Both the position numbers and the translations under genes were made by a program. The notes below the pieces were generated by a model, which searched no databases, was not told the origin of the DNA, and was given only the letters and a program-made list of their open reading frames with translations. This document shows positions 1 to 8,152 of a DNA stretch of 60,743 nucleotides, piece after piece. Position 1 is the stretch's first letter. Every line of letters begins with the position of its first letter. Origin of the DNA: Gemmatimonadales bacterium (GTDB lineage Bacteria; Gemmatimonadota; Gemmatimonadetes; Longimicrobiales; Gaopeijiaceae); assembly GCA_007692665.1 (NCBI GenBank), contig REBP01000090.1:1-60743 (forward strand), given 5' to 3'.

Positions 1-61
1 GGAGGGCCGAACGCCGGACTCGGCTCCGTCCGGGTCAGCTCCGCCCGTCCAGCTGGACCCG

Positions 62-97
62 CGGCCCGGCTCAGCTCCGTCCGGCCCGGCTCAGCTC
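62..97. repeat. Short direct repeat at the 3' end of rho
   Basis: A 16-base unit, CGGCCCGGCTCAGCTC, occurs at 62-77 and again at 82-97. The rho stop codon lies inside the first copy. Related GC-rich fragments continue toward position 20. No terminator hairpin with a T-run is visible downstream of rho. Confidence 0.6.
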
Positions 98-1210
98 GAG
101 CAGTTCGGCATTCGTCCGGGTGCGCTTCATGACGCCGAGCAGTTCGGACATGGCGTCGCTCGGGCTCGTACCCACGAACTGCCGACGCATCGCCCGGGAC
201 AGCACCAGGGCCTCGTCGGAGAGGAGAAGCTCCTCGCGGCGGGTGGCCGAGGCGGTGATGTCGATGGCCGGGAAGATCCTCCGGTCCGCGATGTCCCGGG
301 AGAGAACCAGTTCCGAGTTGCCCGTCCCCTTGAACTCCTCGAAGATCACCTGGTCCATGCGGGAGCCGGTGTCGACCAGGGCCGTGGCCACGATGGTCAG
401 GGAGCCGCCGCCCGGGACCTTGCGGGCGCTTCCGAGCAGCCGTTTGGGGCGCTCGAGGGCGGTGGCATCGAGCCCCCCGGACAGGGTCCGGCCGCTTCCT
501 TCGTCCACCTGGTTGTGGGCCCGGGCCAGGCGGGTGATGGAGTCCAGGATGATGACCACGTCCTGGCCCATCTCCACCAGCCTCCGTGCCCGCTCGATGG
601 TGATTTCCGCCAGCGCGACATGACGATCCGGCGGAAAGTCGAAGGAGGAGGAAATGACCTCCCCGAAGCCGCACATCTCCATCTCGGTGATCTCCTCCGG
701 ACGCTCGTCGATGAGCAGGAGGAGAAGCGTGCAGTCCGGGTGGTTCCGGGTGACACCCTCGGCGACGCGCTGAAGGATCGTGGTCTTTCCGGCCTTGGCC
801 GGTGCCACGATCATGGCGCGCTGACCCTTCCCGATGGGGCAGAACAGGTCGATGACCCGGTTCGTGTAGTCCGGTTGTCCACCGTGCCCCGAGATGTCGC
901 ACTCGAGGGTGAGCTGCTCGTCGGGATGGAGGGCGCCCATCCGATCGAAGACCGGGCGATTCCTGGCCTCCTCCGGATTCCGGTTGTTCACCAGGTCCAG
1001 GCGCTGGAGTGGGGGGGCTTTCCCGTTTCGGGGGCGCCCGCCCACGGTGCCCGAGAGTTCATCGCCCGTTCGGAGACCGAATCGGTTGATGAGCTTCCCG
1101 CTCACGTAGATGTCTTCGTTGGACGGGGTGTACCCCGCCTCCTTACGCCGAATAAAACCGGAGCCGCTGGAAAGCACTTCCAGCACACCGAGCCGTCGAT
1201 CGTTCGTCAC
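71..1210 (-). CDS. rho: Transcription termination factor Rho, short form
   Basis: Rho is the hexameric RNA helicase that ends transcription at rut sites. The 379-residue product has the cold-shock-like RNA-binding domain at about residues 8-75, Walker A APAKAGKTT at 136-144, Walker B DVVIILD at about 217-223, and the conserved C-terminal ATPase core. It starts with GTG. It lacks the helical Rho_N domain that precedes the RNA-binding domain in E. coli Rho (419 residues). The upstream frame is open to 1330 but offers no ATG, GTG or TTG, so the short N-terminus looks genuine. A promoter lies about 115 bases upstream. Identification is very secure; the exact start is fairly secure. Confidence 0.97.
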   Translation of the reverse strand: MTNDRRLGVLEVLSSGSGFIRRKEAGYTPSNEDIYVSGKLINRFGLRTGDELSGTVGGRPRNGKAPPLQRLDLVNNRNPEEARNRPVFDRMGALHPDEQLTLECDISGHGGQPDYTNRVIDLFCPIGKGQRAMIVAPAKAGKTTILQRVAEGVTRNHPDCTLLLLLIDERPEEITEMEMCGFGEVISSSFDFPPDRHVALAEITIERARRLVEMGQDVVIILDSITRLARAHNQVDEGSGRTLSGGLDATALERPKRLLGSARKVPGGGSLTIVATALVDTGSRMDQVIFEEFKGTGNSELVLSRDIADRRIFPAIDITASATRREELLLSDEALVLSRAMRRQFVGTSPSDAMSELLGVMKRTRTNAELLELSRAGRS

Positions 1211-1324
1211 GGTCTCTCGGGGAGGATGGAACCTTGGAAGGCGGATCCCGAGGCATGATCGTGCGCCGGGCCTGCGCCGGAACCCCGGGGAGCGGATGGG
1301 GTTCCCGGAAAAGCAACTCCATCT

Positions 1325-1353
1325 ACCCTACACTCCTTCGGCCTCGTGGACAA
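1325..1353 (-). promoter_or_regulatory. Probable rho promoter
   Basis: On the minus strand a -35 box TTGTCC (1348-1353) is followed by a 17-base spacer and a -10 box TAGGGT (1325-1330). Transcription would start near 1318, giving a leader of about 108 bases before the GTG of rho. Rho genes often have long regulated leaders, but I see no clear structure here. Confidence 0.5.
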
Positions 1354-1379
1354 GAGGGAGCCCGCCGGAAGCCCTGCCC

Positions 1380-1538
1380 ATGAAACCCCACCACCCACCC
1401 ACGCGCCCCGACGACGAGGCTGACCCCTCCCCTGCCGACGAGCCCCTCGCCGGCCCCTGGAGCCGACTTCTCCTGGTTTCCACGCCCTTTGTCCTGCTGC
1501 TGGTGCTCTTCCTCCTGGACCGCTGGGTGAGGGGGTAG
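1380..1538 (+). CDS. Small single-pass membrane protein, hypothetical
   Basis: A 52-residue open frame with an acidic, proline-rich N-terminus (about residues 3-27) and one strongly hydrophobic segment at about 31-47, ending in DRWVRG. The third codon position is mostly G or C, as in neighbouring real genes. It lies alone on the plus strand between rho and hutH, and converges on hutH. The ribosome-binding site is weak (GGAAG 9 bases upstream). The topology suggests a cytoplasmic N-terminus with one membrane helix. I do not recognise a family; it could be a chance frame, though the clean helix argues for a real small protein. Confidence 0.5.
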   Translation: MKPHHPPTRPDDEADPSPADEPLAGPWSRLLLVSTPFVLLLVLFLLDRWVRG

Positions 1539-1589
1539 CAGCGCCCCCGCGCTCCGCCCGACTCCACCGCTCCCGCCCGGCCGGCCGGG

Positions 1590-3134
1590 TCACAGCCCCG
1601 TCGTCAGGCCGTTCGTCACCAGCATCCGCACCGCCTCGAGGTCGGGGGCGGGGGGCCGATCCTCCTCCAGCCGGGCGACCCGGTCGCGGATCCGGGCGTG
1701 GATCCGCTCCAGCGGCGCACTCGTCCGCAGGGGTCGCCGGAAGTCGATGCCCTGTGCCGCCGCGAGGAGCTCGGCCGCCACGACCCGCTCGAAGAGGTCC
1801 ACGGAACGCAGCGCCTTCCGGGCCGCCGCCATCCCCATGGAGACATGGTCCTCCTGGCTCGCCGACGTGGAAACCGAATCCACCGACGCCGGGTGCGCGA
1901 GCACGCGCATCTCCGCCAGGAGGTCCACCACGGTGACCTGGAGAATCATGTAGCCGGAGCAGAGTCCCGGGTGGGGCGTCAGGAAGGCGGGAAGCCCGGA
2001 GAGGTCGGGGTTCAGCAGGCGCTCCAGGCGCCGCTCGCTCACCGAGGCCAGGTCCGTCATGGCGATGCACAGGAAGTCGAGGGCCTGGCTCACCACCTGG
2101 GCATGGAAGTTCCCGGCGCTCACGACCAGCTCCGCATCCGGGAAGATGAGCGGGTTGTCGGTGGCCGCGTTCGCTTCCCGCGCCAGGACCTCCTCGACGT
2201 AGCCCAGCACGCTCCGTCCGGCGCCGTGGACCTGGGGCATGCAGCGCAGGGAATACGCATCCTGGACCCGCAGGTCCCCGTGGCGGTGCGACTCGCGGAT
2301 CTCGGACCCCTGCAGGAGATCCCGGAGGCGCCGGGCGCTCTCCACCTGCCCCGGGTGAGGCCTGGCGGCGTGGACCTCGGCGCGAAAGGCCTCCGGCGTT
2401 CCCCGGAGCGCTTCCAGCGTCATGGCCCCCGCCACCTCCAGCGACTCGAGGGCACGGCGGGCACGCATGAAGGCCAGGATGCCCAGGCCGGTGGTGGCCT
2501 GCGTCCCGTTGATGAGGGCGAGCCCCTCCTTGGCCTCGAGGACCAGGGGGTCCAGCCCTTCCTTTTCCAGAAACGGCCCGGCATCCACCGCCGTCGCCCC
2601 CCCGCCCTCTGCATCCGGAAGCCGGAGAAACGCTCCCTCGCCCATGAGGGGGAGGGCCATGTGGGCCAGGGGCGCAAGGTCCCCGCTGGCTCCCACCGAC
2701 CCCGCCTCCGGAATGGCCGGGAGGAGGTCGCGGTTCAGAAACTCCACCAGCCGCTCCAGAACCTCCGTCCGGATCCCGGAGTGACCCCGGGCCAGGGCAT
2801 TCGCACGCAGGACGAGCATGACCCGGACCGCCTCGGGGGGCAGGAGGGTCCCGGTCCCTGCCGCGTGGCTCCGCAGGAGGTTCCGCTGGAGGGCGACCTG
2901 GTCCCCGGGGGAGATCGCCACCTCGGCGAGCCGCCCGAATCCCGTGGTGACCCCGTACACGACCTCTCCCGACGCCACCTTCCGGACCACGAGTTCCCGC
3001 GACCGGCGCACCGCGTGCATCGCGGCCTCCCCGACCCGGACCCGGACCATCCCACCGCCCCGGCTCACGGCCTCGACCTGCTCCAGCGTCAGCGCGTGGC
3101 CGTCCAGCACGAGTTCGATGGGGTCTTCCGGCAT
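1590..3134 (-). CDS. hutH: Histidine ammonia-lyase
   Basis: The enzyme deaminates L-histidine to urocanate, the first step of histidine use. It belongs to the aromatic amino acid lyase family, whose cofactor MIO forms from an Ala-Ser-Gly triad; that triad is at about residues 149-151 in GSVGASGDLAPLAH. The catalytic Tyr in YGVTTGFG (about 60) and the QEDHVSMG block typical of HutH rather than plant-type PAL are present. At about 514 residues it has the usual length. ATG at 3134 is preferred over GTG at 3140 because AGAGG lies seven bases before it. No other hut gene is in the window. It lies downstream of two tRNAs with a hairpin between. Confidence 0.93.
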   Translation of the reverse strand: MPEDPIELVLDGHALTLEQVEAVSRGGGMVRVRVGEAAMHAVRRSRELVVRKVASGEVVYGVTTGFGRLAEVAISPGDQVALQRNLLRSHAAGTGTLLPPEAVRVMLVLRANALARGHSGIRTEVLERLVEFLNRDLLPAIPEAGSVGASGDLAPLAHMALPLMGEGAFLRLPDAEGGGATAVDAGPFLEKEGLDPLVLEAKEGLALINGTQATTGLGILAFMRARRALESLEVAGAMTLEALRGTPEAFRAEVHAARPHPGQVESARRLRDLLQGSEIRESHRHGDLRVQDAYSLRCMPQVHGAGRSVLGYVEEVLAREANAATDNPLIFPDAELVVSAGNFHAQVVSQALDFLCIAMTDLASVSERRLERLLNPDLSGLPAFLTPHPGLCSGYMILQVTVVDLLAEMRVLAHPASVDSVSTSASQEDHVSMGMAAARKALRSVDLFERVVAAELLAAAQGIDFRRPLRTSAPLERIHARIRDRVARLEEDRPPAPDLEAVRMLVTNGLTTGL

Positions 3135-3182
3135 CGGCACGCCTCTGCTGGCGAGGGGGGGGTGACGCAGGCGGATGCAGCA

Positions 3183-3222
3183 GCGGCCCGTCGCGGAGAA
3201 TCCATCTCCACGAACGGGCCGC
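3183..3222 (-). terminator. Hairpin between tRNA-Cys and hutH
   Basis: On the minus strand GCGGCCCGT (3214-3222 complement) pairs with ACGGGCCGC (3183-3191), with an inner GGAGA/TCTCC helix. There is no T-run after it, so it could be a weak terminator, a processing boundary for the tRNA transcript, or an attenuator limiting read-through into hutH. Confidence 0.5.
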
Positions 3223-3230
3223 GAGCCGAG

Positions 3231-3258
3231 TGTGCTGCACGACAGCTGTGCTGCACGA
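3231..3258. repeat. 12-base direct repeat beside tRNA-Cys
   Basis: TGTGCTGCACGA occurs at 3231-3242 and 3247-3258, immediately beside the 3' end of the tRNA-Cys gene. Short repeats beside tRNA genes can mark old integration events, but no integrase or tRNA fragment is nearby. Confidence 0.5.
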
Positions 3259-3259
3259 G

Positions 3260-3330
3260 AGGCGCCGGTCGGAGTCGAACCGACGATCGAGGATTTGCAG
3301 TCCTCTGCCTTACCACTTGGCTACGGCGCC
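3260..3330 (-). tRNA. tRNA-Cys (anticodon GCA)
   Basis: Read on the minus strand the 71-base sequence folds as a cloverleaf: acceptor stem GGCGCCG with CGGCGCC, anticodon stem GAGGA/TCCTC enclosing CTGCAAA, and T-arm GTCGG-TTCGACT-CCGAC. The anticodon GCA is at 3296-3298. Base 73 is U, usual for tRNA-Cys. CCA is not encoded. Confidence 0.96.
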
Positions 3331-3386
3331 GAACGGAAAAGGGAAGGCCCCGACGCCCCAGGGCCGGGCCTCCCCTTGTCCGGGAG

Positions 3387-3459
<73 letters not shown>

Positions 3460-3771
3460 ATTCACTTTAGACCCCGGTGGGAAACCTCCGCCCGAGTCCA
3501 AATAGGCTACCCCGTCCGGGCCCACGTGTCAAGACTCCCCCGGCCGTTTCGGGACCCTCCCCGCGCGATGCGGCGACCCCCCGCGCCCTCTCCCCCTTCC
3601 ACGGTTCTCGTGCACCGCTTCCGACGGTATCTTTGGGTCCTGCGCGTCCTGCACGTCCTTCGCGTCGTGCGCGACACGCCAGTGCGGCTCGCGTGCCGCT
3701 GGACGGAGTCCGCGCCCGGCTCCCCGTCCGGACCCCACCCTCACACTCGAACCCACCTGGAGCGGGCCTTC
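3460..3771. other. 312-base gap: tRNA promoter, putative plus-strand promoter, short tandem repeat
   Basis: This divergent gap holds the tRNA promoter on the minus strand (3504-3532). On the plus strand it has a TATCTT box at 3628-3633 with a weak TTCTCG 17 bases upstream (3605-3610). Four near-copies of the 9-base unit GTCCTGCGC follow at 3637-3672. Nothing else convincing is seen. Confidence 0.5.
3504..3532 (-). promoter_or_regulatory. Strong promoter of tRNA-Gly/tRNA-Cys (hutH)
   Basis: A perfect -35 box TTGACA (3527-3532) and a -10 box TAGCCT (3504-3509) are separated by 17 bases. Transcription would begin about 40 bases before tRNA-Gly. No separate hutH promoter is evident, so hutH may depend on read-through. 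Confidence 0.75.
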
Positions 3772-5394
3772 ATGCCCTGCACCTCTCGCTGCACCGCCCG
3801 GATCCGTCGCGGCCCGGCGCCCTCCCGTCCCTCGGTGGCGGTCTTCGGGGGGCTCGCCCTGGCCCTCTCCACCCTCGTCCCCCCGGGAGCGCTGGAGGGC
3901 CAGCACACAGGCGACCTCGTCATCCCCCGGGGCGCGATCCTCGTGGAGGCCTTCGGGCTCTTCTCCCAGGCCGCCGAGCGCTTCGAGGCAGGAGGCCGGG
4001 TCCCCCTGGGTGTCGGGGCCTTCGATACGGGACTCGACCCCGCACGCTTCCCGGCCCTCGAGGCGGAGGAGGCCGTGCTCCGCACGCTGGTGGCGGACCC
4101 CTCCCTCGCCCTCCGCGCCGGCAGGTTCCGGAGCGTGCTCGAGATGAACGAGCAGCGCGTCCCGCTCCGCGTGGGGTACGGGCTCATGGACCGGCTCACC
4201 GTCGGGGTCACGGTGCCCCTCGTTCGCCGCCGCATGGACGCCCATCTCCAGGCCACGGGCGCCGGGGCCAACGTCGGCCAGAATCCGGCTGACTACAGCG
4301 GGACGGCCGCCGCCGTGGCCACGTTCCGGAGTGACGCCGCCGCTTCGCTCCAGGCCCTCCGGACCCGCGTGAACGAGCGTTGTGACGCGGAGGGCCCCTC
4401 GTCGGAGGCCTGCCTCGCAGGGCGCGCAGCCGAGTCGCGGGTCGGCGACTTCCTGGGTCAGCTGAACGAGGCCTGGGACACCCTCGACCTCTTCCCGCTG
4501 GTGGGCTCGACGGCGGGGGGCACGCTCCGGGCCCGCTGGACAGCGGCGCAGACCGACCTGGAGGCGTGGAACGTGGACGGTCCGGAAACCCTTCCGCTGG
4601 CCGTCCGGACCTCCCCTTCGACGCTCCGGCAGCAGCTCTCGGATCCCGTCTGGGGGGACGAGGGGTTCCCTGTCACCACCCCCGACGCCTTTCTCGTTCT
4701 GGGGGATGTGGAGATCCATGCCGTCCTCGGGCTCTTCGGCCAGGGCGCCTCGCAGGCGGGGGGGTCCCTCCCTGCCGAAGGCTTCCGGGTGCGAAGCGCC
4801 GTGGAGGGAACGCTTCGCCTGGCCACCGGGGTGGTGGATTCCTTCGCCGTCGTCACGCCCTCGGCGCCGCTGGCGGGGCACGGCGGTCTCGGGGTGCGGT
4901 GGGTCACCGACCTCCTCGTCGGCGAGCGGGCCGGCGTCCTCGTGGACCTGGGCTGGCAGGCGTTCTCCGAGGGCGAGGGGCGCATGCTGGCCTTCGACCC
5001 CGACAACGCGTGGAATCCCGACCTCGCCCGTGTGACCGCGCGGGGGACGCCGGGGGACCGGCTGCGCCTCGCCGTGACCCCCCGCTTCATCGTGGTTCCG
5101 GGGCTGTCGCTGGGCGCCGGCGTCGAGGTGATTCGCACCGGCGAAGGCCGGTGGACCGCCACCGCCACCGGTCAGCCCGGGGGTCAGCTCGCCCCGGAGC
5201 GCATGATCCCGTCGTGGAGCTCGCAGCAGGGCGTCGTCGAGCTCCGGTTCGCCGGGTGGGAGGAGCCCCTGGTCGGCGGCCTTCCCTTCCCCGTCGAGCT
5301 CTCCGTGCGGGGGGTGGCCGCGCTGAGCGGGTCGGGGGGCGCCCCGGTGGAACGCCGCCTCGAGATGGGCGCGCGGGTCCTCCGGCGTCGCTGA
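3772..5394 (+). CDS. Exported protein, possible outer-membrane protein, unknown function
   Basis: A 540-residue product with a basic N-terminus and a hydrophobic signal segment (about residues 22-43), followed by GQHTGDLVIPRG, consistent with export. The middle is Ala/Arg-rich with helical stretches (about 180-230). The C-terminal half has many alternating hydrophobic stretches with Gly-rich turns and ends in VLRRR, compatible with beta strands. The ATG at 3772 is chosen for its signal peptide and GGAGCGGG upstream; the open frame extends back across the tRNA genes and cannot all be coding. I recognise no family. It is transcribed alone and divergently from the tRNAs. Confidence 0.75.
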   Translation: MPCTSRCTARIRRGPAPSRPSVAVFGGLALALSTLVPPGALEGQHTGDLVIPRGAILVEAFGLFSQAAERFEAGGRVPLGVGAFDTGLDPARFPALEAEEAVLRTLVADPSLALRAGRFRSVLEMNEQRVPLRVGYGLMDRLTVGVTVPLVRRRMDAHLQATGAGANVGQNPADYSGTAAAVATFRSDAAASLQALRTRVNERCDAEGPSSEACLAGRAAESRVGDFLGQLNEAWDTLDLFPLVGSTAGGTLRARWTAAQTDLEAWNVDGPETLPLAVRTSPSTLRQQLSDPVWGDEGFPVTTPDAFLVLGDVEIHAVLGLFGQGASQAGGSLPAEGFRVRSAVEGTLRLATGVVDSFAVVTPSAPLAGHGGLGVRWVTDLLVGERAGVLVDLGWQAFSEGEGRMLAFDPDNAWNPDLARVTARGTPGDRLRLAVTPRFIVVPGLSLGAGVEVIRTGEGRWTATATGQPGGQLAPERMIPSWSSQQGVVELRFAGWEEPLVGGLPFPVELSVRGVAALSGSGGAPVERRLEMGARVLRRR

Positions 5395-5445
5395 CCGGCG
5401 TCGCGGACCGGCGTCGCGGACCGGCGTCGCGAGACCGGCGTCGGG
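5393..5445. repeat. 13-base tandem repeat between convergent genes
   Basis: The unit GACCGGCGTCGCG is repeated perfectly three times (5393-5431), followed by one base and a fourth partial copy. It fills the 52-base space between the exported-protein gene and recN. It has no clear hairpin, so it is a minisatellite rather than an obvious terminator. Confidence 0.75.
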
Positions 5446-5446
5446 C

Positions 5447-7108
5447 TCAGGAGCCCACCAGCAGCTCCCCGGCATGCCGCCGCGACGTCTCGGACTCGGG
5501 GTCGCCCCCGAGCATCCGCGCGATCTCGAGGACCCGTTCGTCGCCGTCGAGGGGGGTGACCCGCGTGGCCGCCACCCCCTCCTCCTCCACCTTCTCGACC
5601 CGAAAGTGTCGGGAGCCCCTGGCCGCCACCTGCGGCAGGTGGGTGATGACGAAGACCTGGTGGTGTTCGGCCACCCGTGCCAGCTTCCGCCCCACCGCCA
5701 CCGCCACCGTCCCCCCGATCCCGGCGTCCACCTCGTCGAACACGAGCGTGGGCACCCGGTCCACCCGGGCGAGGATCGTCTTCAGGGCGAGCATGACGCG
5801 GGACAGTTCCCCCCCCGACGCGATCTTCGCCAGCTCGGCGGGCTCGAACCCGGGGTTGAGGGACGCCAGGAACCGGACCCGCTCCCGCCCCCCCGCCCCC
5901 ACGACGGGGCGAGGCTCCAGGGCCACCTCGAAGCGCGCACCGGGCATCCCCAGCTCGGGGAGCAGCTCCCGGACCTCCGCCGCCAGCCGCTCGGCGCCCG
6001 CCGCCCGCAGGGCGGTGAGGGCCGCGGCCTCCTCCTCGAGGGCGGCCTGCGCCTGGGCCACGGCCCGGTCCAGCGCCCCCCGTGCCCGTTCGGCCCCGTC
6101 GAGCTCGTCAAGCTCCCGGGCCATGCCTTCGGCGGCAGCCCGGACGTCGGAGAGCGAGGGACCGAACTTCCGCTTGAGGCGGTGAAGCGCGTCCGAGCGC
6201 TCGCGGAGCGTCTCCGCGCGGCGCGGGTCCACCTCCACCTCGGAGGCATAGCTCCCGGCGCTCCGACCGGCCTCCGTGACCTGGTGAAACGCGCTCTCCA
6301 CGAGATCACGGAGTTCGGCGAGGCCCGGGTCCAGGCGGACCAGCCGGACCAGCCGGTCCCGGGCCTGGGCCAGGATCTCCGACGCCGCCCCCTCCCCGGC
6401 ATAGAGTGCCTCGTGGACTGCCGACGCCTCCCCGGCGAGTTCCTCCGCGTGGTCGGCCCGGGAGAGCTCCTCCTCCACGCGGGTGTCCTCCGCCTCCTCC
6501 GGAGAGACGCTCCGGATCTCCTCCAGCTGGAACCGGAGAAAATCCGCGCGCTGCTCCAGTTCGCGGGTGCGGGCATCCCGGGCCTCCAGCTCCGCCTGGA
6601 GCCGGGAAAGCTCCTGGTGGCGACGGCGGACCCGACCCGCAGCCCCGGCGGCCTCGGCGTGGGCGTCCAGGATCGTCCGCTGCTCGTCGGGGTCCAGCAG
6701 GGTCTGGTGGTCATGCTGGCCGTGGAGGTCGACAAGGGCCCGCCCGAAACTGCCGAGAACCCCTGCCGTGGCCGGAGACCCGTTGATCCAGGCCCGGTTT
6801 CGACCCTCCCGCTGCACTTCCCGGCGGAGGAGAAGGAGGCCGTCCTCGTCGGGGAGCCCCTGGAGTTCGAGCTGCTCATGCAGTTCGGGAAGCTCCGAGA
6901 TGTCGAAGACCGCCTCCACCAGCGCACGGTCCGCCCCCACCCGCACGGCCTCCGAGGAGGCCCGTTCTCCCAGCAGCAGGGAGAGCCCGCCCACCAGGAT
7001 GGACTTCCCCGCCCCGGTCTCCCCGGTCAGGACGTTCAGACCCGGTTCGAGGCGGAGGGTAAGGTCACGGAGGACGGCCAGGTCCCGGATGCGCAGTTCG
7101 AGGAGCAT
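5447..7108 (-). CDS. recN: DNA repair protein RecN
   Basis: RecN is an SMC-like ATPase that holds DNA ends together during double-strand break repair. The 553-residue protein has Walker A GETGAGKS at 29-36, a long central coiled-coil region (about 160-370), a LASGGELSRVMLALK-type signature and Walker B LVFDEVDAGIGG near 460-475. The length is normal for the family. The ATG at 7108 starts MLLELRIRDLAVL, the canonical N-terminus. It is the last gene of the pheS-to-recN run, 117 bases after nadK, and probably shares its transcript. No LexA-like box is evident. Confidence 0.96.
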   Translation of the reverse strand: MLLELRIRDLAVLRDLTLRLEPGLNVLTGETGAGKSILVGGLSLLLGERASSEAVRVGADRALVEAVFDISELPELHEQLELQGLPDEDGLLLLRREVQREGRNRAWINGSPATAGVLGSFGRALVDLHGQHDHQTLLDPDEQRTILDAHAEAAGAAGRVRRRHQELSRLQAELEARDARTRELEQRADFLRFQLEEIRSVSPEEAEDTRVEEELSRADHAEELAGEASAVHEALYAGEGAASEILAQARDRLVRLVRLDPGLAELRDLVESAFHQVTEAGRSAGSYASEVEVDPRRAETLRERSDALHRLKRKFGPSLSDVRAAAEGMARELDELDGAERARGALDRAVAQAQAALEEEAAALTALRAAGAERLAAEVRELLPELGMPGARFEVALEPRPVVGAGGRERVRFLASLNPGFEPAELAKIASGGELSRVMLALKTILARVDRVPTLVFDEVDAGIGGTVAVAVGRKLARVAEHHQVFVITHLPQVAARGSRHFRVEKVEEEGVAATRVTPLDGDERVLEIARMLGGDPESETSRRHAGELLVGS

Positions 7109-7225
7109 CTGGAAAGATGGTGGAAGTCCCGGGGCCCGGCCATGGGGATGCAGGCCCGCTCGGCCGACAGGAACCCCCGTCAGCCACCTGCCCTGCCTGC
7201 GCGCGGACGGTGGGGCGAGGGGCCC

Positions 7226-8152
7226 TCAGATCGCCCAGTTCAGCTTGCGCCGGAGGGTCTGGAAGAAGGTCTGCCCCGGGAACCGGACCAGGCGCACGCG
7301 ATGCGCGCCCTTCTGCACGATGACCCGGTCGTCGGGGGCCAGCGGCACCGCCTCCTGCCCGTCCGCCGTGATGACCAGTTCCTCGGCCCGGTCGAAGGCG
7401 TGGAGGGTGAGCCGCGTCTCCGCCGGGAGCACCAGGGGGCGCATGGCCATGGTGTGGGGGGAGATGGGTGTGACCACGAGCCCGTCCATGCTGGGGAAGA
7501 GCACCGGCCCCCCCGCCGACAGGGAATACGCCGTGGACCCGGTGGGGGTGGAGACGATGACCCCGTCGCCGGAGAAGCTGCCGATGGAATCCAGCTCTCC
7601 ATCCGGGCCGACGGCCATCTCCAGGCGGACCACCCGGGCCACGCCGCCCTTGTGGAGCACCAGGTCGTTCAGGGCCTGCACCCGGGCGCGCTCCCGGCCG
7701 TCCGCCCCGAAGACCACGCCCTCCAGGGTGAACCGGTCGTCCAGCAGCACGTTGCCGTCGAGAACCGCCTCGAGGCCGGTGGCGGCGTCCTCGGCGCCCA
7801 CGGCGGTGAGAAACCCGAGGTGCCCGAGGTTCACCCCGAGCACCGGGATCCCCGGTTCGCGCGTCCCGGCCGGATCGCCGGCGGCCATGACCATGCGGGC
7901 GCCCCGGAGAAGGGTGCCATCGCCGCCCAGCGTGACGAGGAGGTCCACGTCGGGAATCTGGCGAAGGGACCGGCAGGCGAGCCCCGCCGGCGCCGGGATG
8001 CCGACCTCCAGCTCGAGTTCGAGCCCGCGACGCTCGACAACCTCCGCCACGGCCTGAACGGCCGCGGTGACCTCGGGCGTGTGCCCGCGACCGACGAGAC
8101 CGATGCGCCGGATCGGGCCGGTGGCGGTGGTCGCGCCGGGGGTGGTCGTCAC
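7226..8152 (-). CDS. nadK: NAD kinase
   Basis: Phosphorylates NAD to NADP. The 308-residue product has the family motif GGDGT at about 76-80, the glycine-rich NxGxLGFL block (VNLGHLGFL) and the FSGDGVIVSTPTGSTAYSLSAGG-region signature of the NAD site. It starts at GTG 8152, whose last two bases overlap the TGA of dxs (GTGA), a sign of translational coupling. nadK next to recN is a common arrangement. An N-terminal threonine-rich tail of about 12 residues precedes the core, so a slightly later start cannot be excluded. Confidence 0.95.
   Translation of the reverse strand: MTTTPGATTATGPIRRIGLVGRGHTPEVTAAVQAVAEVVERRGLELELEVGIPAPAGLACRSLRQIPDVDLLVTLGGDGTLLRGARMVMAAGDPAGTREPGIPVLGVNLGHLGFLTAVGAEDAATGLEAVLDGNVLLDDRFTLEGVVFGADGRERARVQALNDLVLHKGGVARVVRLEMAVGPDGELDSIGSFSGDGVIVSTPTGSTAYSLSAGGPVLFPSMDGLVVTPISPHTMAMRPLVLPAETRLTLHAFDRAEELVITADGQEAVPLAPDDRVIVQKGAHRVRLVRFPGQTFFQTLRRKLNWAI

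Noticed and set aside
3231-3258. Attachment site beside tRNA-Cys
   Set aside because: The 12-base repeat is short, both copies are within 28 bases, and there is no integrase or island.
3637-3672. Four 9-base tandem units as a possible CRISPR or regulatory array
   Set aside because: Units are contiguous without spacers and too short; at most a small tandem repeat.
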